A stretch of DNA of 64,000 bases from JADJOY01 sp016713535 [NCBI: Deltaproteobacteria bacterium] (lineage in GTDB: Bacteria; JADJOY01), in contig JADJOY010000029.1 in the NCBI GenBank assembly GCA_016713535.1, forward strand, positions 86,511 through 150,510, read 5' to 3'. The notes beneath the pieces are model-generated. The model was not told where the DNA came from and ran no database searches. It saw nothing but the letters and a program-made list of their open reading frames with translations. The translations under genes were made by a program, and so were the position numbers. Below are positions 37,545-46,185 of this stretch, in pieces; the stretch's first letter is position 1; each line of letters opens with the position of its first letter.

Positions 37545-37744
37545 TTCGCACCGGGCGGTCCACCTCCGTCCCCGGCGCCGGGCGCACCAACGAGACGCGA
37601 AAGTCACGATTGCGTGACGCTCGCGTCGCTTGGTAGCCTTTCCCCTGTCGCACACCAGCCGTCCCGATGTGCCCCGCGAGGGGTGGCCCGAGCCGCATGT
37701 CGCGGCTCGGCAGAGGACGGTGCGCGCGGCGGAAAGGCCCACCG

Positions 37745-39043
37745 ATGCTGGACCGTGTTTCGCTCGGCAAGCTCGTCCTCGCGGCATCGCTCGCGGCGGG
37801 TGCGTTCGGCTGCACGCCGACGATCAGCCGCGAGGCGTATCTCCAGAACGCCACTCCGGACAGCATCGTGGTGCGCTGGCGTACCGGGACCCCGTCCGAT
37901 TCGGTGGTTCGCTACGGACCAGCGCCCACCACGCTGACCTCGCAGGTCAGCGACGCGGCCCAGACCACCGAGCACGAGATCACGCTCACCGGGCTGAGCT
38001 CGAACACGACGTACTACTACTCGATCGGTACCTCCACCGCGACGCTGGCGGGCGGCACCTCCGACTACCAGTTCATCACCCAGCCGTCGGTGGGTACCCC
38101 GCAGGAGATGCGGATCTGGGTGCTCGGCGATCCGGGCACCGGCACCGGCGCCCAGACCGCGGTGCGTGACGCCTTCTACGGCTACACCGGCACGCGCGAC
38201 CCCGACTTCTGGCTCATGCTCGGCGACAACGCCTACTCGAGCGGCACCGACCTCGAGTTCCAGCTCAAGCTCTTCGACATCTACCCGACCATGCTGCGCA
38301 AGCGCGCGCTGTGGCTGACCCTCGGCAACCACGACGGCGGCAGCGCCGACTCGGCGACCCAGACCGGCCCGTATTACGACAACTTCACGCTGCCGAAGAG
38401 CGGCGAGGCGGGTGGGGTGGCCTCCGGCACCGAGGCCTACTACTCGTTCGACTACGGCAACATCCACTTCATCTGCCTCGACTCCTACGAGACCGACCGC
38501 TCCCCCGGCGGCGCGATGATGACCTGGCTCCAGGCCGACCTGGCCGCGGCGGCGAGCGACTGGACGATCGCGTTCTGGCACCACCCGCCCTACTCGAAGG
38601 GCAGCCACAACTCGGACACCGAGGGCGCGCTCATCGACATGCGCCAGACCTTCCTGCCGGTCCTCGAGGACTACGGTGTCGACCTCGTGCTCGCTGGCCA
38701 CAGCCACTCGTACGAGCGCTCCTATCTCCTCGACGGCCACTACGGCACGTCGTCCACGCTGACGCCGTCGATGATCCTCGACTCGGGTGACGGCGCCGTC
38801 GACGGCGACGGGGCCTACGTGAAGAACGGCCTCGGCGCGATGCCGCACCTCGGCGCCGTGTACGCGGTGCCGGGCAGCTCGGGCCAGATCAGCGGCGGCT
38901 CGCTCAACCACCCGGCGATGGTGGTGTCGCTCAACGTGCTCGGCTCGATGGTCCTCGACGTGGCGGGCGATCGCCTCGACGCCGCGTTCGTGAACTCGCT
39001 CGGAGACGTGCAGGACCACTTCACGATCGAGAAGCAGCCCTGA
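37745..39043 (+). CDS. Purple-acid-phosphatase-like lipoprotein
   Basis: A 432-residue protein: lipobox AAGAFGC (Cys23), an N-terminal fibronectin-like domain (NATPDSIVVRWRTGTPSDSVVRYG), then metallophosphatase blocks GDPGTG, MLGDNAY, LGNHDGG, HHPPYSKGSH and GHSHSYER. These give the dinuclear metal site of the purple acid phosphatase family. It should hydrolyse phosphomonoesters at the cell surface. ATG at 37745 is preceded by a 200-base gap after the rubredoxin, so it may have its own promoter. Confidence 0.9.
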   Translation: MLDRVSLGKLVLAASLAAGAFGCTPTISREAYLQNATPDSIVVRWRTGTPSDSVVRYGPAPTTLTSQVSDAAQTTEHEITLTGLSSNTTYYYSIGTSTATLAGGTSDYQFITQPSVGTPQEMRIWVLGDPGTGTGAQTAVRDAFYGYTGTRDPDFWLMLGDNAYSSGTDLEFQLKLFDIYPTMLRKRALWLTLGNHDGGSADSATQTGPYYDNFTLPKSGEAGGVASGTEAYYSFDYGNIHFICLDSYETDRSPGGAMMTWLQADLAAAASDWTIAFWHHPPYSKGSHNSDTEGALIDMRQTFLPVLEDYGVDLVLAGHSHSYERSYLLDGHYGTSSTLTPSMILDSGDGAVDGDGAYVKNGLGAMPHLGAVYAVPGSSGQISGGSLNHPAMVVSLNVLGSMVLDVAGDRLDAAFVNSLGDVQDHFTIEKQP

Positions 39044-39885
39044 TCGCACGCGTCGCGTCGCCGAAGCTCGGTTTCGCGATCTTGCTGGGCGCCGTGACGT
39101 TCGCGGCGCCCAGCGTCGTCTGGGCCGACGACGACGTCGCGCTGCGCATCCAGGAGATCTCGAAGAAGATCGCGGAGTCGCCCAAGGACGCCTCGCTTCG
39201 CGCGTTCCGCGCGGACCTGCACCGCTTCACCCGCGATTTCGACGCGGCGCTCGCCGACTGCGAGGGGGCGCGGGTACTCGCGCCGCGCGACGCGACGGTG
39301 TGCACGGTGTGCGGGCGGGTGCTCGCCGACGCGGGCTTCCCCCGCGCCGCGAAGGCGGTGGCCGAGACCGGGCTCGGGACGGCGCCGGACGACCCCGAGC
39401 TCAGGTTGTTGCACGCCCGGATGCTGGCGAAGCTCGGCGACGCCCTCGGCGCGTGGGACGACTACAGCGCCGTGATCCGCGCCGTGCCCGCGCCGAGCCC
39501 CGACCTCTTCCTCGAACGATCCGACGCGCTCGCGGCGACGGGACCCGAGCACCTCGATCGCGCCCTCGGCGGGCTCGAGGAGGGAATCGGGCGGCTCGGA
39601 CCGGTGATCACGCTCGAGATCCGTGCCCTCGAGCTCGAGGAGAAGCTCGGCCGGGTGGACGCGGCCGTGATGCGCGTCGATCGCCTCATGGCCGACGCCA
39701 AGCGCAAGGAAACCTGGCTGGTGCGAAAGGGCGACGTGCTGCGCCGCGCCGGGCGCGACGAGCAAGCGGCCGAGTCGTACCGAGCGGCGCTGGCCGCGCT
39801 CGAGGCGCTGCCGCCGCGCGTGCGCGACTCCAGGGCGATGCAGGACCTCGAGAAGCAAGCCCGCGGCGCGCTCGACGGACGTTGA
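39040..39885 (+). CDS. Exported TPR protein, CTG start likely
   Basis: A 281-residue protein with TPR-like helices (LRAFRADLHRFTRDFDAALADCEGARVLAP and further pairs). Starting at CTG 39040 gives the signal peptide IARVASPKLGFAILLGAVTFAAPSVVWA and the CTGA overlap with the phosphatase stop, in line with the chain of overlapping starts here; TTG at 39082 is the next usable start and would cut the signal short. Function unknown; TPRs hold partner proteins in the periplasm. Confidence 0.7.
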   Translation: MIARVASPKLGFAILLGAVTFAAPSVVWADDDVALRIQEISKKIAESPKDASLRAFRADLHRFTRDFDAALADCEGARVLAPRDATVCTVCGRVLADAGFPRAAKAVAETGLGTAPDDPELRLLHARMLAKLGDALGAWDDYSAVIRAVPAPSPDLFLERSDALAATGPEHLDRALGGLEEGIGRLGPVITLEIRALELEEKLGRVDAAVMRVDRLMADAKRKETWLVRKGDVLRRAGRDEQAAESYRAALAALEALPPRVRDSRAMQDLEKQARGALDGR

Positions 39886-39976
39886 GCCTCGTCGGTGCGT
39901 TTCGTCGGGACGAGCCCCGTGCCCGCCCGCGTCGTCGCCAGCCGCGAAGGATCGCGGCCCCTCCTCCGCTCGGACC

Positions 39977-40104
39977 GTAGGGGCTGGCCCCGTGCCCCTA
40001 CGATGGGGCGGGTTCTTGGCTGCGGGCGGGGGCAGGCCCCGCCCCTACGAAGGTGCGGGGGCGGGGGCCAGGGTCGTAGGGGCGGGCCCCGTGCCCGCCC
40101 GCAG
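39977..40104. repeat. GTAGGGGC/GCCCCTAC palindromic repeats
   Basis: Three hairpins in a row: GTAGGGGC...GCCCCTAC at 39977-40001, GGGCGGGGGC...GCCCCGCCC at 40024-40044 and GTAGGGGCGGGC...GCCCGCCC at 40076-40100. They lie between the TPR gene and dinB. The CCCCTAC end also closes the hairpins at 42845 and 52081, so they belong to one family with changed stems. Confidence 0.65.
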
Positions 40105-40142
40105 CGTCTCCAGCCGCGCTAATCTCGGGCGGGATCGCCGCC

Positions 40143-41393
40143 ATGCCGCCTCGCAGCATCCTGCACGTCGACATGGACGCGTTCTTCGCGTCGGTGGAGG
40201 TCCGCGAGAAGCCGTCGCTCCGCGGGCTGCCGGTGCTGGTCGCCGGCGCCGGCAAGCGCGGCGTGGTGTCGGCCGCGAGCTACGAGGCGCGGGTGTTCGG
40301 CTGCCGCTCGGCGCAGCCCACCGCCGTGGCGCTCAGGCTGTGTCCGAGGGCGGTGGTGATCTCGCCGCGCCACGGCATCTACGAGGAGGTCTCGGAGCAG
40401 GTGTTCGCGATCTTCGAGCGCTTTACACCGCTCGTCGAGCCGCTCTCGATCGACGAGGCGTTCCTCGACGTGACCGGCTCCGAGCGGCTCTTCGGGCCGC
40501 CGCGCGCGGTGGCCGAGGCGATCCGCGCCGCGGTGAGCGCCGAGACCCGGCTCACGTGCTCGGTGGGGATCTCGGCGGTCAAGTTCATCGCCAAGATCGC
40601 GAGCGGACGGAACAAGCCGGACGGCCTCACCGAGGTGCCGCCCGGCGGCGAGCACGTCTTCCTCGATCCGCTGCCGATCGGCGAGCTGTGGGGCGTTGGC
40701 CCCAAGGCCAAGGAAGCGCTCGAGTCGCGGGGAATCGCGACGATCGGCGACCTGCGCCGCCGCGACGCCCGCGATCTGATGCGGTGGTTCGGCGAGTCGG
40801 GGCTCCACTTCCACCAGCTCGCCCACGCGATCGACGAGCGCGCCGTCGAGCCGGTCCACGAGCGTAAGAGCATCAGCCACGAAGACACCTACGCCGACGA
40901 CATCGCCGGGCGCGACGTGATCGAGCGTCACCTCCTCGATCAGGCCACGCGGGTCGCTGACCGGCTGACCCGCAAGGGGCTGCGTGGACGCAAGGTCCAC
41001 CTCAAGATCCGCGACGGCCGCTTCGTGACCGAGAGCCGCCAGACGACGCTGCCGCGAGCGACGGCGCAGGCCCGCGAGATCTACCGCGCCGCGTGCGGGC
41101 TGCTCGACAGCGTGGTCCTCGACGGGCGGGGCTTCAGGCTCACGGGCGTGGGCGTGAGCGACTTCGTGGAGCCGGCCGAGGAGGAAGCGCAGCTCGACCT
41201 CTTCGGTGCTGGTGGGATGAAGCCCACGAAAGAGGAGACCCATCACCAGCGCGGCGACGCGCTGCAGGGAGTCCTCACCGCCGTGCGCGAGCGCTTCGGC
41301 GCCAAGGGCCTCTATCCCGCCGACACCGACCCCCACGCCCCCGCAGACACCCTCGGCGGCAAAGCCCTCGCGAAGAAGAAGGCCGACCCGTGA
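40143..41393 (+). CDS. dinB: DNA polymerase IV (Y family)
   Basis: A 416-residue translesion polymerase. HVDMDAFFASVE holds the first metal Asp, SIDEAFLDVT the second Asp/Glu pair, and SAASYEARVFG the steric-gate region; GVGPKAKEALESRGI is the thumb helix-hairpin-helix. A clamp-binding QLDLF occurs at residues 350-354, and a further 62 residues follow, so the motif is internal, while in many DinB proteins it is at the very end. No LexA-like box is evident ahead of the ATG, where palindromic repeats lie. Confidence 0.95.
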   Translation: MPPRSILHVDMDAFFASVEVREKPSLRGLPVLVAGAGKRGVVSAASYEARVFGCRSAQPTAVALRLCPRAVVISPRHGIYEEVSEQVFAIFERFTPLVEPLSIDEAFLDVTGSERLFGPPRAVAEAIRAAVSAETRLTCSVGISAVKFIAKIASGRNKPDGLTEVPPGGEHVFLDPLPIGELWGVGPKAKEALESRGIATIGDLRRRDARDLMRWFGESGLHFHQLAHAIDERAVEPVHERKSISHEDTYADDIAGRDVIERHLLDQATRVADRLTRKGLRGRKVHLKIRDGRFVTESRQTTLPRATAQAREIYRAACGLLDSVVLDGRGFRLTGVGVSDFVEPAEEEAQLDLFGAGGMKPTKEETHHQRGDALQGVLTAVRERFGAKGLYPADTDPHAPADTLGGKALAKKKADP

Positions 41394-41410
41394 GGAGTCT
41401 CCACGACCAG

Positions 41411-41932
41411 CTACTGTCCCAACGCACGACGAGCGGTCCAATACCGCTGGCGCCAGTTCGGCCCGATCCGTTCGGCCAGCGCCTTTTCGAGTGCCTCGCA
41501 ACCGACGTCGTCCACCGTCATCCCAGCATCGATCAGGGCGCCCGAATCCCGGTCGGCACGGGCCGCGATCTCGGCGGCGAACCCTTCGCGCGCAGTGCAG
41601 AGCGTTGCCAGGGCTCGGTGGGTGACGTCCTCGAACTCGAGGTAGGCCAGCCCGTATAGGTTGCGCATCGGGTCGGCGGCGGTCGCCGTCTCGATCCCGT
41701 CGGCGTTTGGTTCGGCCTGGTCGCCAGCGATCACGATCCGATCCCCGGACCACGCTCCGGCGACTGGACCGAAATCGTGTTTTACGTGATCGAAGTCAGT
41801 GGTGAGGACCGCGATCGCCAGAGCGTGGCTGCCGTGGAGCAACGCCCCTGCCTTGGCACCTTCGCCCGCGAAGCGAACGGGGTTCAGGAACTGGCGCTTG
41901 CGGAGGTTCACGAAGAGGAAGTGCTGTCCCAT
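41411..41932 (-). CDS. Hypothetical protein of unknown function
   Basis: A 173-residue soluble protein starting MGQHFLFVNLRKRQFLNP. I do not recognise a named domain. The opening (fixed GQHFLFVN and a FAGEGAKAGALLHG turn) resembles a group of small hypothetical proteins seen in actinobacteria and myxobacteria. SGDRIVIAGDQ and an acidic helix near the end are visible. It follows the VOC gene by 11 bases on the same strand, so they are one transcript. Confidence 0.68.
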   Translation of the reverse strand: MGQHFLFVNLRKRQFLNPVRFAGEGAKAGALLHGSHALAIAVLTTDFDHVKHDFGPVAGAWSGDRIVIAGDQAEPNADGIETATAADPMRNLYGLAYLEFEDVTHRALATLCTAREGFAAEIAARADRDSGALIDAGMTVDDVGCEALEKALAERIGPNWRQRYWTARRALGQ

Positions 41933-41943
41933 TGCGCCGCCCC

Positions 41944-42387
41944 TCACGCCGTCGCGACGGTGAGGCCGACCTCCTGGCCGTAGGAGAGCTCGAGGCTGTT
42001 GCCGTCGGGGTCGGCGAGGAAGCACCAGTAGCCGACCGGCGGGCCGGAGTCGGTGGGCGGGCGGCGCAAGCAACCGTTCCGGGCGCCCTCGGCGGCGAGA
42101 CGATCCACCTCCTCGCGGCTCGCGCAGCCGACGCCGAGGTGCTCGAACGAGAAGAGCCACTTCTTCGCCGTGCGCAGAACGAAGCGTGGCACCACGCGCG
42201 GCAGCTCGACGCACACGAGCACGAACGGGCGAGTGCGGTCGCTGAGCCACGCCACACGGGTTCCGGAGGTCGCGTCCTTGCGCTCATGGACCACGACCAT
42301 GCGCGCGTACTTCGCGTAGAAGGCGATGGTCGCGTCGAGGTCGGCGACCAGGAAGGCCATGTGGGTGAGGCCGTGATCGATCGTCAT
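41944..42387 (-). CDS. VOC/glyoxalase family protein
   Basis: A 147-residue vicinal-oxygen-chelate protein: LTHMAFLVADLDATIAFYAKYARM is the first beta-alpha unit with metal His; WLFSFEHLGVGCAS supplies the second unit, and YWCFLADPDGNSLELSYGQEV the last strand with Glu. It could be a dioxygenase, lyase or drug-binding protein; no substrate can be deduced. ATG at 42387. Confidence 0.88.
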   Translation of the reverse strand: MTIDHGLTHMAFLVADLDATIAFYAKYARMVVVHERKDATSGTRVAWLSDRTRPFVLVCVELPRVVPRFVLRTAKKWLFSFEHLGVGCASREEVDRLAAEGARNGCLRRPPTDSGPPVGYWCFLADPDGNSLELSYGQEVGLTVATA

Positions 42388-42539
42388 GGCGTGTCTCCGC
42401 TCGGACGTGCGAGCTTGCGCGCCGCCGCGAGGCATCGCAGTGGGCCGATCGCAGCGCGCCGGCCACGGGTTCGGTCCTTGCGCTCGCGTCCGGTCTGCGC
42501 CCCCCGCACTCTCCGCGGTCGCTGTAGTTGGTCGGAGTC

Positions 42540-43085
42540 GCCTCCGGCTCGCCGGGCAGAGTCGCTGCGGGCGGGGCCGGCCCCGCCCACGAGGTCGTCG
42601 TGGTCTTGGTCGGAGGGCGCGTCGCCTGCCCGGCGCCGCGGTGGCGGAGTCGGTGCCGGGTCGTTCGGCGGGCGCCGGGAGCGGCGGTCCCCGCCCCGCT
42701 ACCGAGGTCGTCGTCGGTCGTGGACGGAGGGGCACGCGTCGCGTGCCCGGCGAAACGTGATGACGGAGCGTCGGTGCCGAGGTCGTTCCCGGTAGGACGC
42801 CGGTGTAGCGGCGGGCGCGAGTAGGGCGGATCGGTCGCGATCCCGGGCGACCTGACGGTCGCCCCTACACACCCACGTTCAGCGAAGGGTGGAGGGGCAC
42901 GCGTCGCGTGCCCGGCGATACGTGGTGAGAAGCTGGCGCCGCCAGGTCCGGCAGGTCTCACACGGTGCGCGGACACGAGTTTGCGGATCGTTTCCTCTCC
43001 CGGGCGGGCTCGCGCCCGCCCCTACGCTTCCACGTTCAGCGAAGGGTGGAGGGGCACGCGTCGCGTGCCCGGGCGTTGTGCCGAT
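42540..43085. repeat. Cluster of palindromic repeats in an 817-base gap
   Basis: The gap 42388-43204 has no convincing gene. It holds three copies of the GGGCACGC-GTC-GCGTGCCC hairpin (42726-42752, 42891-42916, 43048-43072), the GGGCGACC-TGAC-GGTCGCCC hairpin with CTAC end (42845-42868), and GGGCGGGGCCGGCCCCGCCC near 42569. The segment CACGTTCAGCGAAGGGTGGA plus the following hairpin is doubled with 157-base spacing (42874 and 43031). Confidence 0.75.
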
Positions 43086-43204
43086 CCGTCGATCTGGAGC
43101 GGCGTCGGCCGAGCGGTGCGGATCCCGGCACCGCGCCCGTCCCTCGCGTCTTTGACGGCCGCGCCCGGCGCGGCTCATTCTGCCCGGCGATGGGGAGGTG
43201 AGCC

Positions 43205-44221
43205 GTGGCGACCAAGAACGCTGCCGACTCGGCCGAGAAGCCGAAGAAGACGACCAAGCGTGCCGCGCCCGCCTCTGGCACGAGCTCGCGCAGGAAGAAG
43301 ACCGCCGAGCCCGGCTCGCGCGGCTTGCGCGCTCCCGACCTCCAGGATGACGCCCCGCCGGCCGACGTGGCCGAGCTCACCCGCGCGATCGAGGACGACG
43401 GCGGGGCGGTGCTCGGCGTGTACCGCGATCCGCTCGGCGGCCACTGGCAGGTCCTCGCCGGGCTGCCGATCGAGCAGGTCGCACCCACGCCGTTCCAGCG
43501 CGACCTCTCCGAGGCCCACGCCAACCGGCTCACCCGGGTGATCGACAAGATCGGCCGCTTCCTCGACCCGGTGATCGCCATGCGCCAGGGCGAACGCAGC
43601 TACTGGACGCCGAACGGCAACCACCGGCTCGCGGCGATGAACCGCCTCGGTGCGCGGGCGATCGTGGCGCTGGTGCTGCCGGACCCCGCCGTGGCGTACA
43701 AGATCCTCGCCCTCAACACCGAGAAGGCTCACGCGCTGCGCGAGAAGGCCCTCGAGGTGATCCGCATGGCGCGGAGCCTCGCGGGCAGCGACGGCCGCAC
43801 CGAGAACGACTTCGCCCTCGAGTTCGAGGAGCCGGCGCTCTTGACACTGGGCGTTTGCTACGAGGGGCGGCCGCGCTTCGCCGGCGGTGCTTACTCGGCG
43901 CTGCTCAACCGCGTCGACACCTTCATCGACGAGCCGATCGCCCACGCTCTCGAGATCCGCGCCGAGCGCGCGCGGCGGGTGCTGGCGCTCGAGGACGCGG
44001 TGGCGGAGGCGGTCGCCGCGCTCAAGGCGCGCGGCTTCGAGAGCCCGTACCTGCGCGCCTTCGTGGTGGCGCGGGTCAACCCGATCCGCTTCTACAAGGG
44101 CTCGAACGTGCCGCCGTTCGACGCCACGTTCGACAAGATGATCGCCTCCGCACGCGCGTTCGACGCCGCGCGGGTCAACGCGGCCCAGCTCGCCCGCGCC
44201 TCCGGCCCGCCCGAGGAATGA
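43205..44221 (+). CDS. ParB N-terminal-domain protein
   Basis: A 338-residue protein with a basic N-terminal tail and a ParB/Srx-like domain: IEQVAPTPFQRDLSEAHANRLTRVIDKIGRFLDPVIA, then SYWTPNGNHRLAAMNRLGARAIVALVL in place of the ParB GERR box (GNHR). The middle and C-terminal helices are not the usual helix-turn-helix. It may be a regulator or nuclease rather than a partition protein. GTG start at 43205; no parA or parS near. Confidence 0.75.
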   Translation: MATKNAADSAEKPKKTTKRAAPASGTSSRRKKTAEPGSRGLRAPDLQDDAPPADVAELTRAIEDDGGAVLGVYRDPLGGHWQVLAGLPIEQVAPTPFQRDLSEAHANRLTRVIDKIGRFLDPVIAMRQGERSYWTPNGNHRLAAMNRLGARAIVALVLPDPAVAYKILALNTEKAHALREKALEVIRMARSLAGSDGRTENDFALEFEEPALLTLGVCYEGRPRFAGGAYSALLNRVDTFIDEPIAHALEIRAERARRVLALEDAVAEAVAALKARGFESPYLRAFVVARVNPIRFYKGSNVPPFDATFDKMIASARAFDAARVNAAQLARASGPPEE

Positions 44222-44225
44222 GCCC

Positions 44226-45943
44226 ATGAGCCTGCGGGTCGCGAACTGCAGCGGCTTCTACGGCGACCGCCTGTCCGCGTCCCGCGAGCTCGTCCTGGGC
44301 GGCCCGATCGACGTCCTGACCGGCGACTACCTCGCCGAGATCACGCTGCTGATCCTGGCGCGCGAGAAGGCGCGCGATCTCGCCCGCGGCTACGCGCGGA
44401 CCTTCGTGCGCCAGGTCGAGGACGTGCTCGAGACGTGTCTCGAGCGCGGCATCCGCATCGTCTCGAACGCGGGCGGGCTCAACCCAGCCGCGTGCGGCGA
44501 CGCCATCGCCGCGGTGGCGGCGCGGCTCGGGCTGAGCCCGCGGATCGCCGTGGTCGAGGGCGACGACCTGCTCGCGCGCCTCGGCGAGCTGCGCGCGCAG
44601 GGCGAGCCACTCGCCCACGCCGTCACCGGGGCACCGTTCGAGTCGCTCGAGGCACCGGTGCTCTGCGCCTCGGCGTACCTCGGCGCGTGGCCGATCGTGG
44701 CGGCGCTCGAGGCCGGCGCGGACATCGTGGTGACCGGGCGGGTGACGGACTCGGCGCTCACGCTGGCGCCGGCGATGTGGCACCACCGCTGGCGCGCCGA
44801 CGACTGGGACCGGCTCGCGGGCGGGATCGTCGCCGGCCACCTGATCGAGTGCGGCACCCAGGTCACGGGCGGGAACTACTGCTTCTGGAACGAGGTGCCC
44901 CGGCTCGCGGCGATGGGCTTCCCGATCGCCGAGATCGAGGCCGATGGCCGCTTCACGATCACCAAGCACCCGGGCACCGGCGGCGCCGTCACCCGCGACA
45001 CCGTGATCGCCCAGCTCGTCTACGAGATCGGCGCGCCCGCCTATCTCACGCCCGACGTCACCGCGCACTTCGACGCCGTGTCCGTGGAGGAGCTCGGCCC
45101 CGACCGGGTGCGGGTGAGCGGGGCGCGCGGCACGCCGCCGCCCGCGACACTCAAGGTCTCGGCGCACCATGGAGCGGGGTTCCGGAACCACGTGGACGTC
45201 GTGGTCGGTGGAGCCGGAGGCCGAGGCCAAGTCGCGGGCCCCTCGAGAGCCGCTTGGGACGCGGTCGGGGGCCGGCATCGCTTCCAGGAGGCGCGCGCCG
45301 AGCGCTTCGTGGACCTCTCGAGCGCGGCACCACGCTCACGCGCTTCGCGGTCCGCGACCGCGATGAGGGCAAGGTCGGGCGCGCGTTCAGCGGCGCCGCT
45401 GTCGAGCTGGCACTCGCCAGCGTGCCGGGCATCACCTTCGCCGGACCGCCCACGGGTGCGGCGCCGTGTGGAGGCACGTGGCCGACCGCGGTGGCGCGCG
45501 GCGCGGTGACGGCGCGGGTGACGATCGGCGACGAGCGCTTCGAGGTCGCGGCGCCGAGCTTCGCCGAGGGCGGCTCGGAGCGGTCCGCCGAACCGCCGTC
45601 GCTCGCCGGGTCCGGCGTCGCCGCGGCTCTGGCCGGTTCACTCCTCGGCGACGTGTGCGGCGCTCGCTCGGGCGACAAGGGCGGCGACGCGAACCTGGGC
45701 GTGTGGGCGCGCGACCCACGGCACTTCGGCTGGCTCCGTGACTACCTGACGGCCGAGCGGCTGCGCGCCTGGCTGCCCGAGCCCTTCGACGGACCGATCG
45801 ATCGCTACGAGCTGGCAAACGTCGCGGCGCTCAACTTCGTGCTGCGCGGGTACCTGGGCGAGGGCGCGGCGGCGAACGTCCGCATCGACAACCAGGCCAA
45901 GCTCCTGGGCGAGCTGATCCGCGCACGGCCGATCGAGCGGTGA
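44226..45943 (+). CDS. AtuA-like (DUF1446) protein, several indels
   Basis: The first 320 residues follow the AtuA family (acyclic terpene utilisation; DUF1446): IRIVSNAGGLNPAACGDAI, GADIVVTGRVTDSALTLAPA and GNYCFWNEVP. After SAHHGAGFRNHVDVV the frame is lost; pieces of the expected sequence (EPEAEAKSRA, WDAVGGRHRFQEARAERF, LTRFAVRDRDEGKVGRAF) lie in changing frames between 45195 and 45340. The last 210 residues are in one frame and carry the small C-terminal domain with ARSGDKGGDANLGVWAR. Three or more indels are needed. The family acts in terpene or acyl-CoA metabolism with an unclear reaction. Confidence 0.8.
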
Positions 45944-46117
45944 GCGGCGCCGCCGACCGTCCGCGGGGCGCGGGGCTGGCGTGAAACGCGGGTTTTCGGG
46001 CGCCAGATGTCGCACACGCCCGAGCGCGCGAAAGCGGGGCCGTTTCGGAGGCACGCTGGGCCGAGCGGGATTCGCTGACCGTTTTTACTGGCATAAAGTG
46101 ATGATTGGGTTCAATGG

Positions 46118-46166
46118 CGGAGTGCAGTGAATTTCACTGGCAGGTTGTGAAATCCACCGCACTCCG
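46118..46166. repeat. Near-perfect 20-base inverted repeat between convergent genes
   Basis: Left arm 46118-46137 and right arm 46147-46166 match at 18 of 20 positions with a 9-base loop. It lies in a 242-base gap between the ends of the AtuA-like gene and the secreted propeller gene, in the most AT-rich stretch of the area. It may be a two-way terminator, though there is no T run, or the remnant of a mobile element end. Confidence 0.55.
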
Positions 46167-46185
46167 ATTCGGCCCGCGAACCCGC

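Noticed and set aside
40143-41393. A LexA-controlled SOS operon around dinB
   Set aside because: The upstream gap holds palindromic repeats but nothing like a LexA box, and neighbours are not SOS genes.
42726-43072. Regular repeats as a possible CRISPR array
   Set aside because: Only three copies with uneven spacing, palindromic through their whole length, and spacers that repeat themselves; no cas gene.
43205-44221. Chromosome partition locus
   Set aside because: No ParA gene and no parS-like 16-bp palindrome seen nearby.
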